Shown here piece by piece: positions 35,154 through 44,766 of a stretch of 64,000 bases of DNA (positions are counted from its first letter, which is position 1; every line of letters begins with the position of its first letter). A model generated the notes under the pieces. That model ran no database searches. It saw only the letters and a program-made list of their open reading frames with translations, and was not told where the DNA came from. Both the position numbers and the translations under genes were made by a program. Source of the stretch: CALKZN01 sp050633785 (GTDB taxonomy: Bacteria > Pseudomonadota > Gammaproteobacteria > Arenicellales > Arenicellaceae); NCBI GenBank assembly GCA_050633785.1, contig JBOEHE010000017.1, forward strand, positions 1 to 64,000. The letters run 5' to 3'.

Positions 35154-37316
35154 ATGACCAACTACATTGACGCTAAAAATTTGCGTATCGACTCAGAATT
35201 GTACGATTTGATCGCCAACGAAGTGACCCCGGGAACGGGCGTCGAGCCAGAACAGTTCTGGCAGGATTTAGGCGAAATCGTTGCTGATATGGGCCCGAAA
35301 AATAAAGAACTATTGGATAAGCGCGACCACTTGCAAGCGCAATTGGATGTCTGGTTCAAAGACAATGGTGCTGCCGATGTTGCCGCGCAAAAACAGTTCT
35401 TGATGGATATAGGTTATTTGCTCCCGGAAGCTGAAGACTTTGATATTGACGTTGACAATGTAGACCCGGAAATTTCCACGATTGCCGGGCCGCAATTAGT
35501 TGTTCCTGTACAGAACTCCCGCTTTGCCTTGAACGCAACTAATGCGCGTTGGGGGAGTTTGTACAATGCGTTGTATGGGACTGATATTATCGATTCATCA
35601 GGCGGTGCGACTGCCGGCAAAAGTTACAACCCCATTCGCGGTGAAAAAGTCATTGCTTATGCCAAACGCTTTCTTGACGAAACAGTGCCTCTGGTAGGAG
35701 CCAGTTATGCTGATGTGGTCAAGTTGACCACTGACCAGACGAATGTGGTAGCCAGACTGGCGGATGGTAACAGTGTTGGTTTGCAGGATCCTTCTCAATT
35801 TGTAGGCTACATTGGCCAACCTCTTGCTCCAAAGGGTTTAATGCTGAAACACAATGGCTTGCATATCGAGATTCAGCTGAACCCGGATTTGATGATTGGT
35901 AAGAATGATCCTGCCAATATCAAAGATGTGATGCTGGAGTCGGCACTGACCGCAATTCAGGACTTTGAGGATTCTGTTGCCGCAGTTGATGCTGCTGACA
36001 AAGTCCAGGTTTATCGCAACTGGCTGGGTCTGATGAAAGGGGACTTATCAGCTACTTTCATGAAAGGCGGTCATGCCATGACACGTGTTCTGGATGCGGA
36101 CAAAGTAGTGACCACTAAAGATGGCACCAAAATTGTGTTGCCTGGGCGTAGTTTGCTGTTTGCCCGTAATGTTGGAATTCATATGTATACTGATGCTGTC
36201 ACTACTGCAGATGGTCAGGAAATTCCTGAAGGTTTTCTTGATGCCATGGTGTCCTGCTTGATTGCCAAGCATGACCTTCTTGGCAATAGCGAGCTGACCA
36301 ACAGTCGCTCTGGCAGTATCTATATTGTCAAACCCAAGCAGCACGGTCCTGAAGAAGTGGCATTTACGTCTGAGTTGTTTAGCCGGGTTGAAAGTGCATT
36401 GGGGCTGGCAGAAAATACCATCAAAATGGGCATCATGGATGAAGAACGACGCACTACTGTTAATTTGAAAGAGTGTATACGGGCGGCTAAAAAGCGTGTT
36501 GTATTCACTAATACCGGTTTTCTGGATCGAACGGGGGATGATATACACACAGTGATGGAAGCTGGTCCGATTGCGCCTAAGGCGGAAATCAAAGGTGCCG
36601 CCTGGATCAAGGCCTATGAGGATTGGAATGTTGATATTGGTCTGGCAACAGGTATGCGTGGTAATGCACAAATTGGTAAAGGTATGTGGCCAATTCCAGA
36701 TGCCATGCAAGCTATGATGGAGGCTAAAATAGAGCATCCGATGGCAGGTGCTAACACCGCTTGGGTGCCATCACCAACGGCAGCTACTCTGCATGCTATC
36801 CATTACCACAAAGTCAATGTTGATGAGCGTCAGCACATTGTTGCCAAGCGTGTACGTGCCAAGTTGAATGATCTGTTGACGCCAGCCCTGCTCGATCGTG
36901 AGCTAACGGCAGAAGAGGTGCAAATAGAGTTGGAAAATAATGCTCAAGGCACCTTGGGCTATGTTTCACGGTGGGTCGGTCAGGGTATTGGTTGTTCTAA
37001 AGTGCCAGATATCAACGATGTTGGCCTGATGGAAGACCGTGCAACTCTACGTATTTCGAGTCAACATATAGCGAATTGGCTACATCATGGTATTGCCACT
37101 GAAGAACAGGTTATGGCTGCCTTGAAAAAAATGGCAAAGGTTGTTGATCAGCAAAATGCACAAGATCAAAACTATCATGCCATGGCAACTGACTTTGATA
37201 GAAGTATTGGTTTTCAGGCTGCTGTAGACTTGATTTTTAATGGTCGGGAAGAGCCTAACGGATATACCGAGCCAGCCCTGCATCGCCGCCGCCGGGAGGC
37301 AAAAGCTGCGGGTTAA
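35154..37316 (+). CDS. glcB: Malate synthase G
   Basis: 720 residues, the standard length. Typical stretches: 'ARWGSLYNALYGTDI' near 130, 'LMLKHNGLHIEIQ', 'LEDSVAAVDAADK'-type (here 'IQDFEDSVAAVDA') near 270, and 'NTGFLDRTGDDIHT' near 455. It condenses glyoxylate with acetyl-CoA to malate, using the glyoxylate made by GlcDEF. 52 bp after glcF and followed by a terminator. Confidence 0.97.
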   Translation: MTNYIDAKNLRIDSELYDLIANEVTPGTGVEPEQFWQDLGEIVADMGPKNKELLDKRDHLQAQLDVWFKDNGAADVAAQKQFLMDIGYLLPEAEDFDIDVDNVDPEISTIAGPQLVVPVQNSRFALNATNARWGSLYNALYGTDIIDSSGGATAGKSYNPIRGEKVIAYAKRFLDETVPLVGASYADVVKLTTDQTNVVARLADGNSVGLQDPSQFVGYIGQPLAPKGLMLKHNGLHIEIQLNPDLMIGKNDPANIKDVMLESALTAIQDFEDSVAAVDAADKVQVYRNWLGLMKGDLSATFMKGGHAMTRVLDADKVVTTKDGTKIVLPGRSLLFARNVGIHMYTDAVTTADGQEIPEGFLDAMVSCLIAKHDLLGNSELTNSRSGSIYIVKPKQHGPEEVAFTSELFSRVESALGLAENTIKMGIMDEERRTTVNLKECIRAAKKRVVFTNTGFLDRTGDDIHTVMEAGPIAPKAEIKGAAWIKAYEDWNVDIGLATGMRGNAQIGKGMWPIPDAMQAMMEAKIEHPMAGANTAWVPSPTAATLHAIHYHKVNVDERQHIVAKRVRAKLNDLLTPALLDRELTAEEVQIELENNAQGTLGYVSRWVGQGIGCSKVPDINDVGLMEDRATLRISSQHIANWLHHGIATEEQVMAALKKMAKVVDQQNAQDQNYHAMATDFDRSIGFQAAVDLIFNGREEPNGYTEPALHRRRREAKAAG

Positions 37317-37343
37317 AACCGTATAATCTTATTGTATCAAGAT

Positions 37344-37388
37344 AAGGCTGTCGCCATGCATTGTTTATGTGGGGTTACAGCCTTTTTC
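37344..37388 (+). terminator. Rho-independent terminator of glcDEFB
   Basis: AAGGCTGT (37344-37351) and ACAGCCTT (37377-37384) form an 8-bp stem, 25-nt loop, followed by TTTTTCTT. May also serve the convergent tetR gene. Confidence 0.7.
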
Positions 37389-37402
37389 TTATTTGAAAAG
37401 AG

Positions 37403-37972
37403 CTATTGATTGAACATTAAATGACACTGTTCTACGATTGTTTCTGCTACAAGTTCAAAGTGATTTTTGTCGCGAAGCGTTCTGGTTGTGACCAGTGAAC
37501 CGCCCATGGCTGAAAAGATAAAGGCGGCTTTGCGTTTGATATCTTTCTCATCGAGCGATTTGTTGCCTTGTGCAATGGTTTTTTTCAACCAACGGAGGTT
37601 TAATCTGTAAAACTCCTGCAGCTCATCGACGGCATCATCGGAAAGTACCTCGATATCCGTAGCAAGAACGACACACAATGGGATTGACTCATTGTTTTTG
37701 CTTTCATGTCGGTACATGTTGATATAGTGCAGAATCTGGTCCATTGGCAAGTCGTGAGAATTGCTGGCTTCATCAAGTGCAGCTTCAAAACGGGTCAGAT
37801 ATCTTCTTAATATTGCTAAACATAGCCCATCCTTTGTTGGAAAATGGTAATGTACGCTCGCACTTTTAATGCTGACAATCTCCGCTATTTCACGAAAAGA
37901 AAACCCCTGGTAACCTTTACGTCGAATCAATGATTCTGTTACGTCCATTATTTCATCAAATTTATTCGCCAA
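37403..37972 (-). CDS. TetR/AcrR family transcriptional regulator
   Basis: 189 residues. TetR HTH at about residues 8-55 (SLIRRKGYQGFSFREIAEIV, SIKSASVHYHFPTKDGL), ligand domain after. Divergent from lpd across 95 bp that contain the lpd promoter and the imperfect 18-bp site 38022-38039. Two better copies of this site lie at DUF2306/RND and the isonitrile operon, so it is the candidate repressor of all these units. Confidence 0.85.
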   Translation of the reverse strand: MANKFDEIMDVTESLIRRKGYQGFSFREIAEIVSIKSASVHYHFPTKDGLCLAILRRYLTRFEAALDEASNSHDLPMDQILHYINMYRHESKNNESIPLCVVLATDIEVLSDDAVDELQEFYRLNLRWLKKTIAQGNKSLDEKDIKRKAAFIFSAMGGSLVTTRTLRDKNHFELVAETIVEQCHLMFNQ

Positions 37973-37992
37973 GGGTACCTCTTTGTTTGTTC

Positions 37993-38039
37993 TTGAAGTT
38001 AGTAAATTAGCTATGCATAATATCTATCAGTAAGTAGGT
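37993..38039 (+). promoter_or_regulatory. lpd promoter with TetR-type operator (site 1)
   Basis: -35 TTGAAG (37993-37998), 17-bp spacer, -10 CATAAT (38016-38021). The 18-bp element ATCTATC-AGTA-AGTAGGT (38022-38039) starts right after the -10 and would cover the transcription start, as a repressor site does. Left arm matches the other two sites; right arm differs at two positions from GATAGGT. Confidence 0.55.
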
Positions 38040-38067
38040 ATTATCATTGATTTCATGGAGCAAGACA

Positions 38068-39489
38068 ATGTCTTTAAAAAAACATACGCAAGTTCTAGTG
38101 CTGGGCGGCGGCCCTGGTGGTTATTCTGCAGCATTTCGTGCTGCTGACTTAGGACTAAGTGTTATTTTGGTTGAGCGTTATGAGACTTTGGGCGGGGTTT
38201 GTTTGAATGTTGGTTGCATACCTTCCAAAGCGCTCTTACATGTAGCCAGCGTTATAAATGAAGCTGAAGAAGCTCAACATATTGGGTTGAAGTATAAGCA
38301 ACCAGAAATGAATTTGGATGAAATTCGTAAGTTTAAGCAGGATACTGTTGATAAACTGACCAGTGGTGTGAAGTTTATGGCCTCTGGAAGAAAGGTTGAG
38401 GTTGTCAGAGGTGTCGGTAAATTTGTAGGCTCCCATGAAGTTGAGGTTACAAACGGTCAGTCTGTGGATCGTGTTCAATTTGAGCATTGTATTGTTGCAG
38501 CAGGTTCTGAACCGGTTAAGTTGCCATTCCTTCCGGATGATCCTCGAATTATGGATTCAACTGATGCGTTAAAATTAGAAAAGATCCCCAAACGACTTTT
38601 AATTGTGGGAGGTGGTATTATTGGTCTTGAGATGGCGACGATCTATCAGGCATTAGGTGCTGAAATAACGATTGTTGAATTTGCTGATCAATTAGTTCCA
38701 GCTGCTGACAAGGATTTGGTCAGAGTATACCAGCGTTACAATAAAAGCCGTTTCAAGGTGTTATTGAAGACTAAACTAACCTGTGTTGAGCCAACAGACG
38801 ATGCCCTTCATGCTGAATATGAAGACGCAACAGGAAAGGTCCATGCAGAACAGTTTGATGCGATGCTGGTTGCTGTAGGGAGAACACCTAATGGTTTGAA
38901 AATTGATGCTGAAGCCGCAGGTATTAATGTTAATGAACGAGGTTTTATATCTGTTGATAAACAATTACGGACCAATGTCGCTCATATCTTTGCTATTGGC
39001 GATATATGCGGTGAACCGATGTTGGCTCATAAGGCAACTCATGAAGGTCATGTTGCTGCCGAAGTGATCGCTGGGCATAAGGTTGCCTTTGAACCCCGGG
39101 TAATTCCTTCCATCGCTTATACTGATCCCGAAATTGCCTGGACTGGACTCACCGAAAAAGAGGCCAAAACGCAAGGGCTTGAGGTGAAAACCGCAATATT
39201 TCCCTGGAGTGCGAGTGGAAGGGCAATTGGAGCTGGAAGGAGTGAGGGTAAAACCAAATTGGTGTATGACAAAAAAAGCGGCACTCTTCTGGGGGCTGGC
39301 ATAGTTGGTATTAATGCCGGTGAACTGCTTGGGGAGTTAAGTCTGGCGATTGAGTTTGGAGCAGATGTTGAGGATATAGCGTTGACCATTCATGCACACC
39401 CTTCTTTGCATGAAACGGTTGGCTTGGCAGCAGAATTGGCCAATGGCACTATTACGGATTTGCCAAACCCGTCTGTGAGGAAAAAATAA
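38068..39489 (+). CDS. lpdA: Dihydrolipoyl dehydrogenase (E3), stand-alone
   Basis: 473 residues from ATG 38068 (ATGGAGC site upstream). FAD motif GGGPGGYSAAF (about residues 12-22), redox disulfide CLNVGCIPSK (about 45-54), NAD motif GGGIIGLE (about 180-187), C-terminal HAHPSLHE catalytic His/Glu. E3 usually serves 2-oxoacid dehydrogenases or glycine cleavage; no E1/E2 gene is near. A TetR-regulated separate copy is unusual. It may be a duplicate used under special conditions. Confidence 0.9.
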   Translation: MSLKKHTQVLVLGGGPGGYSAAFRAADLGLSVILVERYETLGGVCLNVGCIPSKALLHVASVINEAEEAQHIGLKYKQPEMNLDEIRKFKQDTVDKLTSGVKFMASGRKVEVVRGVGKFVGSHEVEVTNGQSVDRVQFEHCIVAAGSEPVKLPFLPDDPRIMDSTDALKLEKIPKRLLIVGGGIIGLEMATIYQALGAEITIVEFADQLVPAADKDLVRVYQRYNKSRFKVLLKTKLTCVEPTDDALHAEYEDATGKVHAEQFDAMLVAVGRTPNGLKIDAEAAGINVNERGFISVDKQLRTNVAHIFAIGDICGEPMLAHKATHEGHVAAEVIAGHKVAFEPRVIPSIAYTDPEIAWTGLTEKEAKTQGLEVKTAIFPWSASGRAIGAGRSEGKTKLVYDKKSGTLLGAGIVGINAGELLGELSLAIEFGADVEDIALTIHAHPSLHETVGLAAELANGTITDLPNPSVRKK

Positions 39490-39512
39490 AGGTAGTTATC
39501 GATCGAGAAAAC

Positions 39513-39543
39513 AGGGCGTACCTGTAATAATCAGATACGCCCT
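39513..39543 (+). terminator. Hairpin after lpdA
   Basis: 8-bp stem AGGGCGTA (39513-39520) / TACGCCCT (39536-39543), 15-nt loop; weak T-tract (TACTC). Confidence 0.45.
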
Positions 39544-39607
39544 TACTCAAGGCTTCCAATACTCACATTTTTTAAATGGATGTAACTGCAATTATAAATA
39601 CCCTACC

Positions 39608-40231
39608 TTATGATCCCATTATTTTTCTGTAAAAAAGTTGTCTATCAGATTTTATGGATCTCAAGTAGTGGATAGCTAAGAGTGGGCCCCAGGATAAATA
39701 CATTGACCAGGCTGCGACGGTATCAAAATCAGCCAGTTCCAGCGCGGTTCCAGTAATAATAAAAACTCTGGATATGATAAAGGCAAAGGTAATGATGACA
39801 CTGCGAGTTATCCATAGTTGATGTTCTTTCCAATTACCCAAATACGCATAAAACCATCCCATAGTGACAGTGATAAGGCTTAGCGCGGAAGTGACGGCTA
39901 AAGATTGAGACCATAGCGGAAGTTCTTCACTGCGAAGCATAAAAAGCGAAGATACAGCGCATATGTACATGGAAATAGCGTAGTAACGCCCTAAGTAACG
40001 ATGTATTCTGGGCTTTTTTTGTCGTAACTTTGTGGAATATTGGAAGCACACCACAATGGCTGCTGTTACTCCAAAAATTAAATGTATATGGAACATTGTC
40101 CACACGGGCCGATAGACGTCAAAGTCTGATATTGCATAAATATATCTGAACGTATAACCAACAACGAACAGGGATATAAAGAATGTGTATATATAAATAT
40201 ATCTATTTTTAATCTTCAATAAGTTTTTCAT
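39608..40231 (-). CDS. DUF2306 membrane protein
   Basis: 207 residues, about six hydrophobic segments. Conserved histidines in the membrane are visible: MFHIHL near 62, RIHRYLGRYY near 92, HQLWITRS near 147 and HYLRS near 190, a pattern that suggests heme or metal binding as in the DUF2306 family. Function unknown. It is divergent from the RND exporter; the intervening DNA carries site 2 of the TetR-type operator. Confidence 0.7.
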   Translation of the reverse strand: MKNLLKIKNRYIYIYTFFISLFVVGYTFRYIYAISDFDVYRPVWTMFHIHLIFGVTAAIVVCFQYSTKLRQKKPRIHRYLGRYYAISMYICAVSSLFMLRSEELPLWSQSLAVTSALSLITVTMGWFYAYLGNWKEHQLWITRSVIITFAFIISRVFIITGTALELADFDTVAAWSMYLSWGPLLAIHYLRSIKSDRQLFYRKIMGS

Positions 40232-40312
40232 AGTCCAAGTTTCCTGCTTGTGTATTCTCCTGATAATTTGAAATAGGCATTTTTAGTCAGTCACATCTAT
40301 ATTTTTTATTCT

Positions 40313-40330
40313 ATCTATCATAAGATAGGT
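40313..40330. promoter_or_regulatory. TetR-type operator (site 2)
   Basis: ATCTATC-ATAA-GATAGGT: 18 bp, arms match in 6 of 7 positions. On the minus strand a possible promoter (TTGATT-N17-TGATAA) lies just upstream, reading toward DUF2306. Same spacing as sites 1 and 3. Confidence 0.5.
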
Positions 40331-40636
40331 TTGTCTATGATTTTATCAGTCTTGATGGAATGTTTAATCAATGGTTCACGTTAAATTCCAGCTGGACTAA
40401 AAATAAAAGGAGTAGAAATTACCGCGTCGTACATGAATTGCGCATTGTTATAGATGATGTAAGACGTGTTAATTCAAGGTGTTTGCACATGTTGTCTTGT
40501 CTGCGCGTTGTGATCTGTGTTTCTGGTTCTTTTCAGGGCATCTATGCATAGATGCCTGGAGTGATGAATGAAAATTTATCTAAAGAGAATTTAATATTTT
40601 TACGCTGTGTTTATACAAATCAATTAGGAGTTAATC

Positions 40637-42970
40637 ATGATTACTCGGTATGCTGAGTTTGTCATCCGTTTTCGCTGGCCAATAATAATTTTGGGTTTTC
40701 TGGTGGTTTTACTGATTGCCAGAGGAGGGAAAAACCTGGCTTTTACAACCGATTACAGAGCCTTTTTTACTGAAGGTAATCCCCAACTGCAAGCATTTGA
40801 GCATATACAAAATACATACGATAAATCCGATAATGTAATCATGGTTATTACATCAAAGGATGGGGAAGTATTTGGTAAAAAGACACTCGATACTATTCAA
40901 TGGATTACCAATGAAGCCTGGCAAACTCCCTATTCGTCCAGAGTGGACTCAATCACTAACTACCAGCATACCAAAGCAATAGATGACGATCTGCACGTCG
41001 GGGATCTAGTGGAAGACCCTTATGCCTTGAGTGACAGTGAACTGCAAACACTCAAGAAAATTGCGACTACTGAACCTTTGTTAGAGAAACGGATAATTAA
41101 TGCTTCTGGAGATGTGACGGCAATCAATATTACGTTGAAATTACCGGGTGAAGCGGTTACTGAAACACCAGAGGTCGCTACCTTTGTAAGAAGTATTGCT
41201 GAGAAAGCACAGCAGATGGATAGTAATATTGATATTGGCCTGACCGGCATTGTTATGATGAATAATGCTTTTGGTGAAAGCTCTGAAAAGGACATGGTAA
41301 GCCTGACCCCGATAATGCTCCTGATTATGATTTTGATGTTGGGAATTCTGTTGAGATCAATTTCAGCGGTTCTGGTTACGGTTGCCATAATTGTCATGTG
41401 TATTATGACCGCAATGGGTGGGTTTGGATGGAGTGGTATATTGCTGACACCACCTTCAGCTTCGGCACCGACAATTATTTTGACGATTGCTGTAGCAGAT
41501 TCGGTGCATATTCTTTCGAGTTTTTTGTTGGGAATGCGTCATGGTTTGAAAAAACAAGAAGCTATGATAGAGAGCATTCGTATTAATGCGAGTCCGGTTT
41601 TTATTACGTCCTTAACCACTACTCTTGGTTTCCTAAGTATGAATTTTGCGGAAGTTCCACCGCTTGTTCACTTGGGGAATATAGTCGTCATTGGCGTTGT
41701 GGCCGCATTTGTTCTGAGCATGACATTCCTTCCGGCACTGGCTGTGGTGTTACCATATCGCGTTAAGCAGGTTAGCCCAGATAAACATGGCATGATGCAA
41801 AAGCTTGCTGATCTTGTCATTAACAAAAGAAAACCATTGCTGTGGTCGACAGTAATTATCAGTCTGGGTTTCATATTTTTTATTCCTCAAAATGAGGTTA
41901 ACGACGAATTTGTAAAGTATTTTGATACCAGTGTGGAGTTCAGACAGGACACTGATTATGCCGAAGAAAACTTGAGTGGCCCTTATACCGTTGAGTTTTC
42001 GATCAGCTCAGGCCAATCAGGAGAGGTCGTTGACCCTAAGTTTCTGCAATCCGTTCAAACCTTTGTTGATCACTTGTACAGTTATGATGAAGTGGCGCAT
42101 GTGAATTCGATCATGCCTATTTTAAAACGATTGAATAAAAATATGCATGGTGATGACCAATCGATGTACACATTGCCAGAGAACAAACAATTGGCAGCCC
42201 AGTACTTGCTGTTGTATGAAATGTCTCTGCCTTTTGGCCTGGATATCAATAATCAAATCGATATTGATAAGTCTTCGACAAGGTTGATAGTCACGACGGG
42301 CAATTTAAGTTCTGTACAAATACTGGCCTTAGAGAAATCTATCTATAAATGGTTGGGAGAAAACCTGCCTCAGTATCAAGTCCAGGCTGGAAGCCCGGCA
42401 CTTATATTTGCCCATATTGGAAATCGAAATGCTAATAGCCTGCTGATGGGAGCAATTATGGCATTGATGATTATCTCTTTGTTGCTGGTTTTTGTGCTTC
42501 GTTCACTGAAAATGGGTTTAATCAGTCTCATACCTAATCTGGCCCCAGCTGCCATAGCATTTGGCATATGGGGTATGATTGATGGGCAAGTTGGAATGTC
42601 AGTATCAATAGTAACTGGAATGACCTTGGGTATTGTTGTTGATGATACGGTGCATTTTTTGAGTAAGTATCTGCGTGCTAAAAGAGAAATGGGTTATCAC
42701 ACAGCAGATGCAATACGCTATACCTTCACCCATGTCGGCAACGCTTTGATGGTGACCACCTTTGTTCTGGCCGCAGGTTTTCTTATTCTGTCGCTATCGA
42801 CCTTTAAAATGAATGCCGATATGGGCTTAGTGACAGCATTAACAATTGTTGGTGCTTTAGTGTTAGATTTTCTGCTGCTGCCTCCATTAATCATGTTAAT
42901 GGAGCGTCGTAAAAAAACGGAAAATAAGCCTGCTGCTGAGCCTAATGCTCTAAAATCAGCCATGGAATAA
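40637..42970 (+). CDS. RND superfamily exporter (MMPL/HAE3-type)
   Basis: 777 residues, two repeats each with a large periplasmic loop and a 5-6 helix bundle (about residues 215-390 and 600-760). Helix-embedded acids 'IAVADSVHIL' near 285 and 'GIVVDDTVHFL' near 668 are the proton-relay-like sites of MMPL/HAE3 exporters. It lacks the docking extension of drug HAE1 pumps. Such proteins export lipids, hopanoids or hydrophobic products. TAGGAGTT precedes the ATG. Site 2 suggests shared control with the isonitrile operon. Confidence 0.8.
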   Translation: MITRYAEFVIRFRWPIIILGFLVVLLIARGGKNLAFTTDYRAFFTEGNPQLQAFEHIQNTYDKSDNVIMVITSKDGEVFGKKTLDTIQWITNEAWQTPYSSRVDSITNYQHTKAIDDDLHVGDLVEDPYALSDSELQTLKKIATTEPLLEKRIINASGDVTAINITLKLPGEAVTETPEVATFVRSIAEKAQQMDSNIDIGLTGIVMMNNAFGESSEKDMVSLTPIMLLIMILMLGILLRSISAVLVTVAIIVMCIMTAMGGFGWSGILLTPPSASAPTIILTIAVADSVHILSSFLLGMRHGLKKQEAMIESIRINASPVFITSLTTTLGFLSMNFAEVPPLVHLGNIVVIGVVAAFVLSMTFLPALAVVLPYRVKQVSPDKHGMMQKLADLVINKRKPLLWSTVIISLGFIFFIPQNEVNDEFVKYFDTSVEFRQDTDYAEENLSGPYTVEFSISSGQSGEVVDPKFLQSVQTFVDHLYSYDEVAHVNSIMPILKRLNKNMHGDDQSMYTLPENKQLAAQYLLLYEMSLPFGLDINNQIDIDKSSTRLIVTTGNLSSVQILALEKSIYKWLGENLPQYQVQAGSPALIFAHIGNRNANSLLMGAIMALMIISLLLVFVLRSLKMGLISLIPNLAPAAIAFGIWGMIDGQVGMSVSIVTGMTLGIVVDDTVHFLSKYLRAKREMGYHTADAIRYTFTHVGNALMVTTFVLAAGFLILSLSTFKMNADMGLVTALTIVGALVLDFLLLPPLIMLMERRKKTENKPAAEPNALKSAME

Positions 42971-43067
42971 ACCTTCTTAAGGTGCGTGTGCCTTAAGGGC
43001 GCACGCATGAATGGCTTGAAGTTTGAATGGGTTTTATGCTGTTAATTGAATAAACTAACAAGAACAT

Positions 43068-43418
43068 TTAATCCTGAATTGCTTGCTCAGCTAATAAATT
43101 GCTGTCCCCCCAGTCTTTTAGCAACATAATGATGGGGATTAAGCTTTTTCCGCTATCGGTTAATGAATATTCTACTTTCGGAGGGACTTGGGGGTAGACC
43201 TCTCTGTGGATTAAGCCATCGTGTTCGAGTTCTCGTAATTGTCGGGTTAACATGCGTTGAGTTATCTTCGGCAACAATCGTTTGAGCTGGTTAAAGCGTT
43301 TTAACTCGTCTCTAAGCTGATACAGAATCACCCCTTTCCATTTTCCACCCAGTATTTCCAATGTTGCTTCTACACCGCAGTCAGTGGTGTGGTTTCGTTG
43401 TTCTATTTTGTCTCTCAT
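43068..43418 (-). CDS. HxlR-family transcriptional regulator
   Basis: 116 residues from ATG 43418. HxlR winged HTH: 'CGVEATLEILGGKWKGVILY', 'ITQRMLTRQLRELEHDGLI' and 'VEYSLTDSGKSL'. N-terminal Cys (TTDCGV) may sense aldehydes or oxidants, as in related regulators. Divergent from the quinone-reductase gene; inverted repeats lie in between. Confidence 0.9.
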   Translation of the reverse strand: MRDKIEQRNHTTDCGVEATLEILGGKWKGVILYQLRDELKRFNQLKRLLPKITQRMLTRQLRELEHDGLIHREVYPQVPPKVEYSLTDSGKSLIPIIMLLKDWGDSNLLAEQAIQD

Positions 43419-43481
43419 AGTATACAAAGTGTGTGTATGTGATATAAATGTGCATACTAGCACTATGGGTTTGTTCTTGAT

Positions 43482-43508
43482 AGTCTGATGTTTTCATTGA
43501 ATCAGACT
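43482..43508. promoter_or_regulatory. Inverted repeat at the HxlR/quinone-reductase divergent promoter
   Basis: AGTCTGAT (43482-43489) and ATCAGACT (43501-43508), perfect 8-bp arms, 11-nt spacer, just upstream of the GGAG site and TTG start of the oxidoreductase. A second, looser pair AGTATAC / GCATACT lies near 43417-43460. Either may be the HxlR operator. Confidence 0.4.
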
Positions 43509-43521
43509 GGAGTAAAAGACA

Positions 43522-44532
43522 TTGAAAGCAATAGCCTATACATTTAACCGAGCAGCGACAGAACAAGATTCATTGATTGATATCGATATACCTTGCCCAA
43601 AGCCTGATGTTTTTGATTTGTTGGTTGAAATACAGGCAGTATCTGTCAACCCAGTTGATACTAAAGTCAGGTCTGGAGTTCCACTGGATAATGATGAGTG
43701 TAAAGTACTTGGCTGGGATGCTTGTGGAGTGGTCGTTGAAACAGGAAGTCAGTCTAAAGGTTTTAAAACAGGTGATAGGGTCTGGTACGCAGGTCAGCTT
43801 AATCGTCAAGGTTCGAATGCCGAGTTTCAATCAGTTGATTCCAGAATCGCGTCTTTGGCGCCAAAGACACTATCGGCTTCTGAAGCTGCAGTAATGCCTC
43901 TGACCAGCTTGACAGCATGGGAGGCGTTATTTGAAAGACTTGGATATACCGAACAGCCCAGTGATTGGAATCAGAGACACCCATTATTAATTATAAATGG
44001 TGCTGGCGGGGTTGGTTCGATCGCATTGCAGCTATGTCGTATTGCTGGAATTCCCGTCACTGCCACTGCCAGCCGTCAGGAGAGTCAGGATTGGTGTAGA
44101 GCGAAGGGTGCTGATCAAGTAATCAGTCATAACCATCTGGCAGAATTGGCAGAAAGTTCTTTTTCAAGAATTCTCTGTTGTCATGATACCGATGTATATT
44201 TTGAAGAAATGTGTCGGCTTATTGCTCCTTTTGGAATGATTTGTGGGTTGTCCAGCACTCATAAAAGCCACGATATCAAATTATTGATGAACAAGAGTGC
44301 CGGTTTTGTCTGGGAGTTTATGTTCACCAAAAGCCAATTGGCAACGATTGATATGAGCACCCAGGGAGATATTCTTAAAGCAATAGCATTATTAGTTGAT
44401 AGTGGGCAGATATCGTCAACTTTGAGCAAACAATACGTAGGATTGACTGCGGCTAATCTGAGATTAATGCACCAACATCAGGAGAAGGGGCAGTTGATTG
44501 GTAAACAGGCTTTGTTGGTGGAAACTGGTTAA
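43522..44532 (+). CDS. Zinc-type alcohol dehydrogenase/quinone oxidoreductase family protein
   Basis: 336 residues from a TTG start with GGAG 9 nt upstream. GroES-like domain (1-~120, 'VNPVDTKVRSG', 'GWDACGVV') and Rossmann domain with 'INGAGGVGSIALQLC' near 155. The structural and catalytic zinc cysteines are absent, so it is an NADPH quinone or enone reductase type. Divergent from HxlR. Its last 11 codons are duplicated at 47244. Confidence 0.85.
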   Translation: MKAIAYTFNRAATEQDSLIDIDIPCPKPDVFDLLVEIQAVSVNPVDTKVRSGVPLDNDECKVLGWDACGVVVETGSQSKGFKTGDRVWYAGQLNRQGSNAEFQSVDSRIASLAPKTLSASEAAVMPLTSLTAWEALFERLGYTEQPSDWNQRHPLLIINGAGGVGSIALQLCRIAGIPVTATASRQESQDWCRAKGADQVISHNHLAELAESSFSRILCCHDTDVYFEEMCRLIAPFGMICGLSSTHKSHDIKLLMNKSAGFVWEFMFTKSQLATIDMSTQGDILKAIALLVDSGQISSTLSKQYVGLTAANLRLMHQHQEKGQLIGKQALLVETG

Positions 44533-44619
44533 TTTAGGGTCGGCTAAAGGCCTGCCGTCTGGGAATGTTAAGCCCATAAACTCAATCACCTGTCTTTATG
44601 GGGTATTGGGTGTGTTTAT
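44501..44619 (+). repeat. Direct repeat copy 1: oxidoreductase tail plus terminator
   Basis: From GTAAACAGGCTTTGTTGGTG through CCCATAAA...TTTATGGG (terminator stem 44573-44602). Similar sequence with changes recurs at 47244-47363. The first ~30 bp encode the C-terminus (KQALLVETG) of the oxidoreductase; the rest is its terminator. Confidence 0.7.
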
Positions 44620-44766
44620 TAAACCCGTTTTTAACATATGGAAGCATTTTTCTTATTAACGGTTGTTATTAAACAGACCTGATAATTATTTAGCAAGAAT
44701 CGGGTCGAGCTACCATGTTTTTCTTTCTATAGTCCTCAAACATATTAACTATGAGGACGTATTACT

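Noticed and set aside
36048..36737. Antisense 229-residue open frame in glcB
   Set aside because: It is the shadow of malate synthase on the opposite strand; no family likeness and no ribosome binding site.
40360..40551. Short + frame before the RND gene
   Set aside because: 63 residues without a ribosome binding site or family likeness; the region is regulatory.
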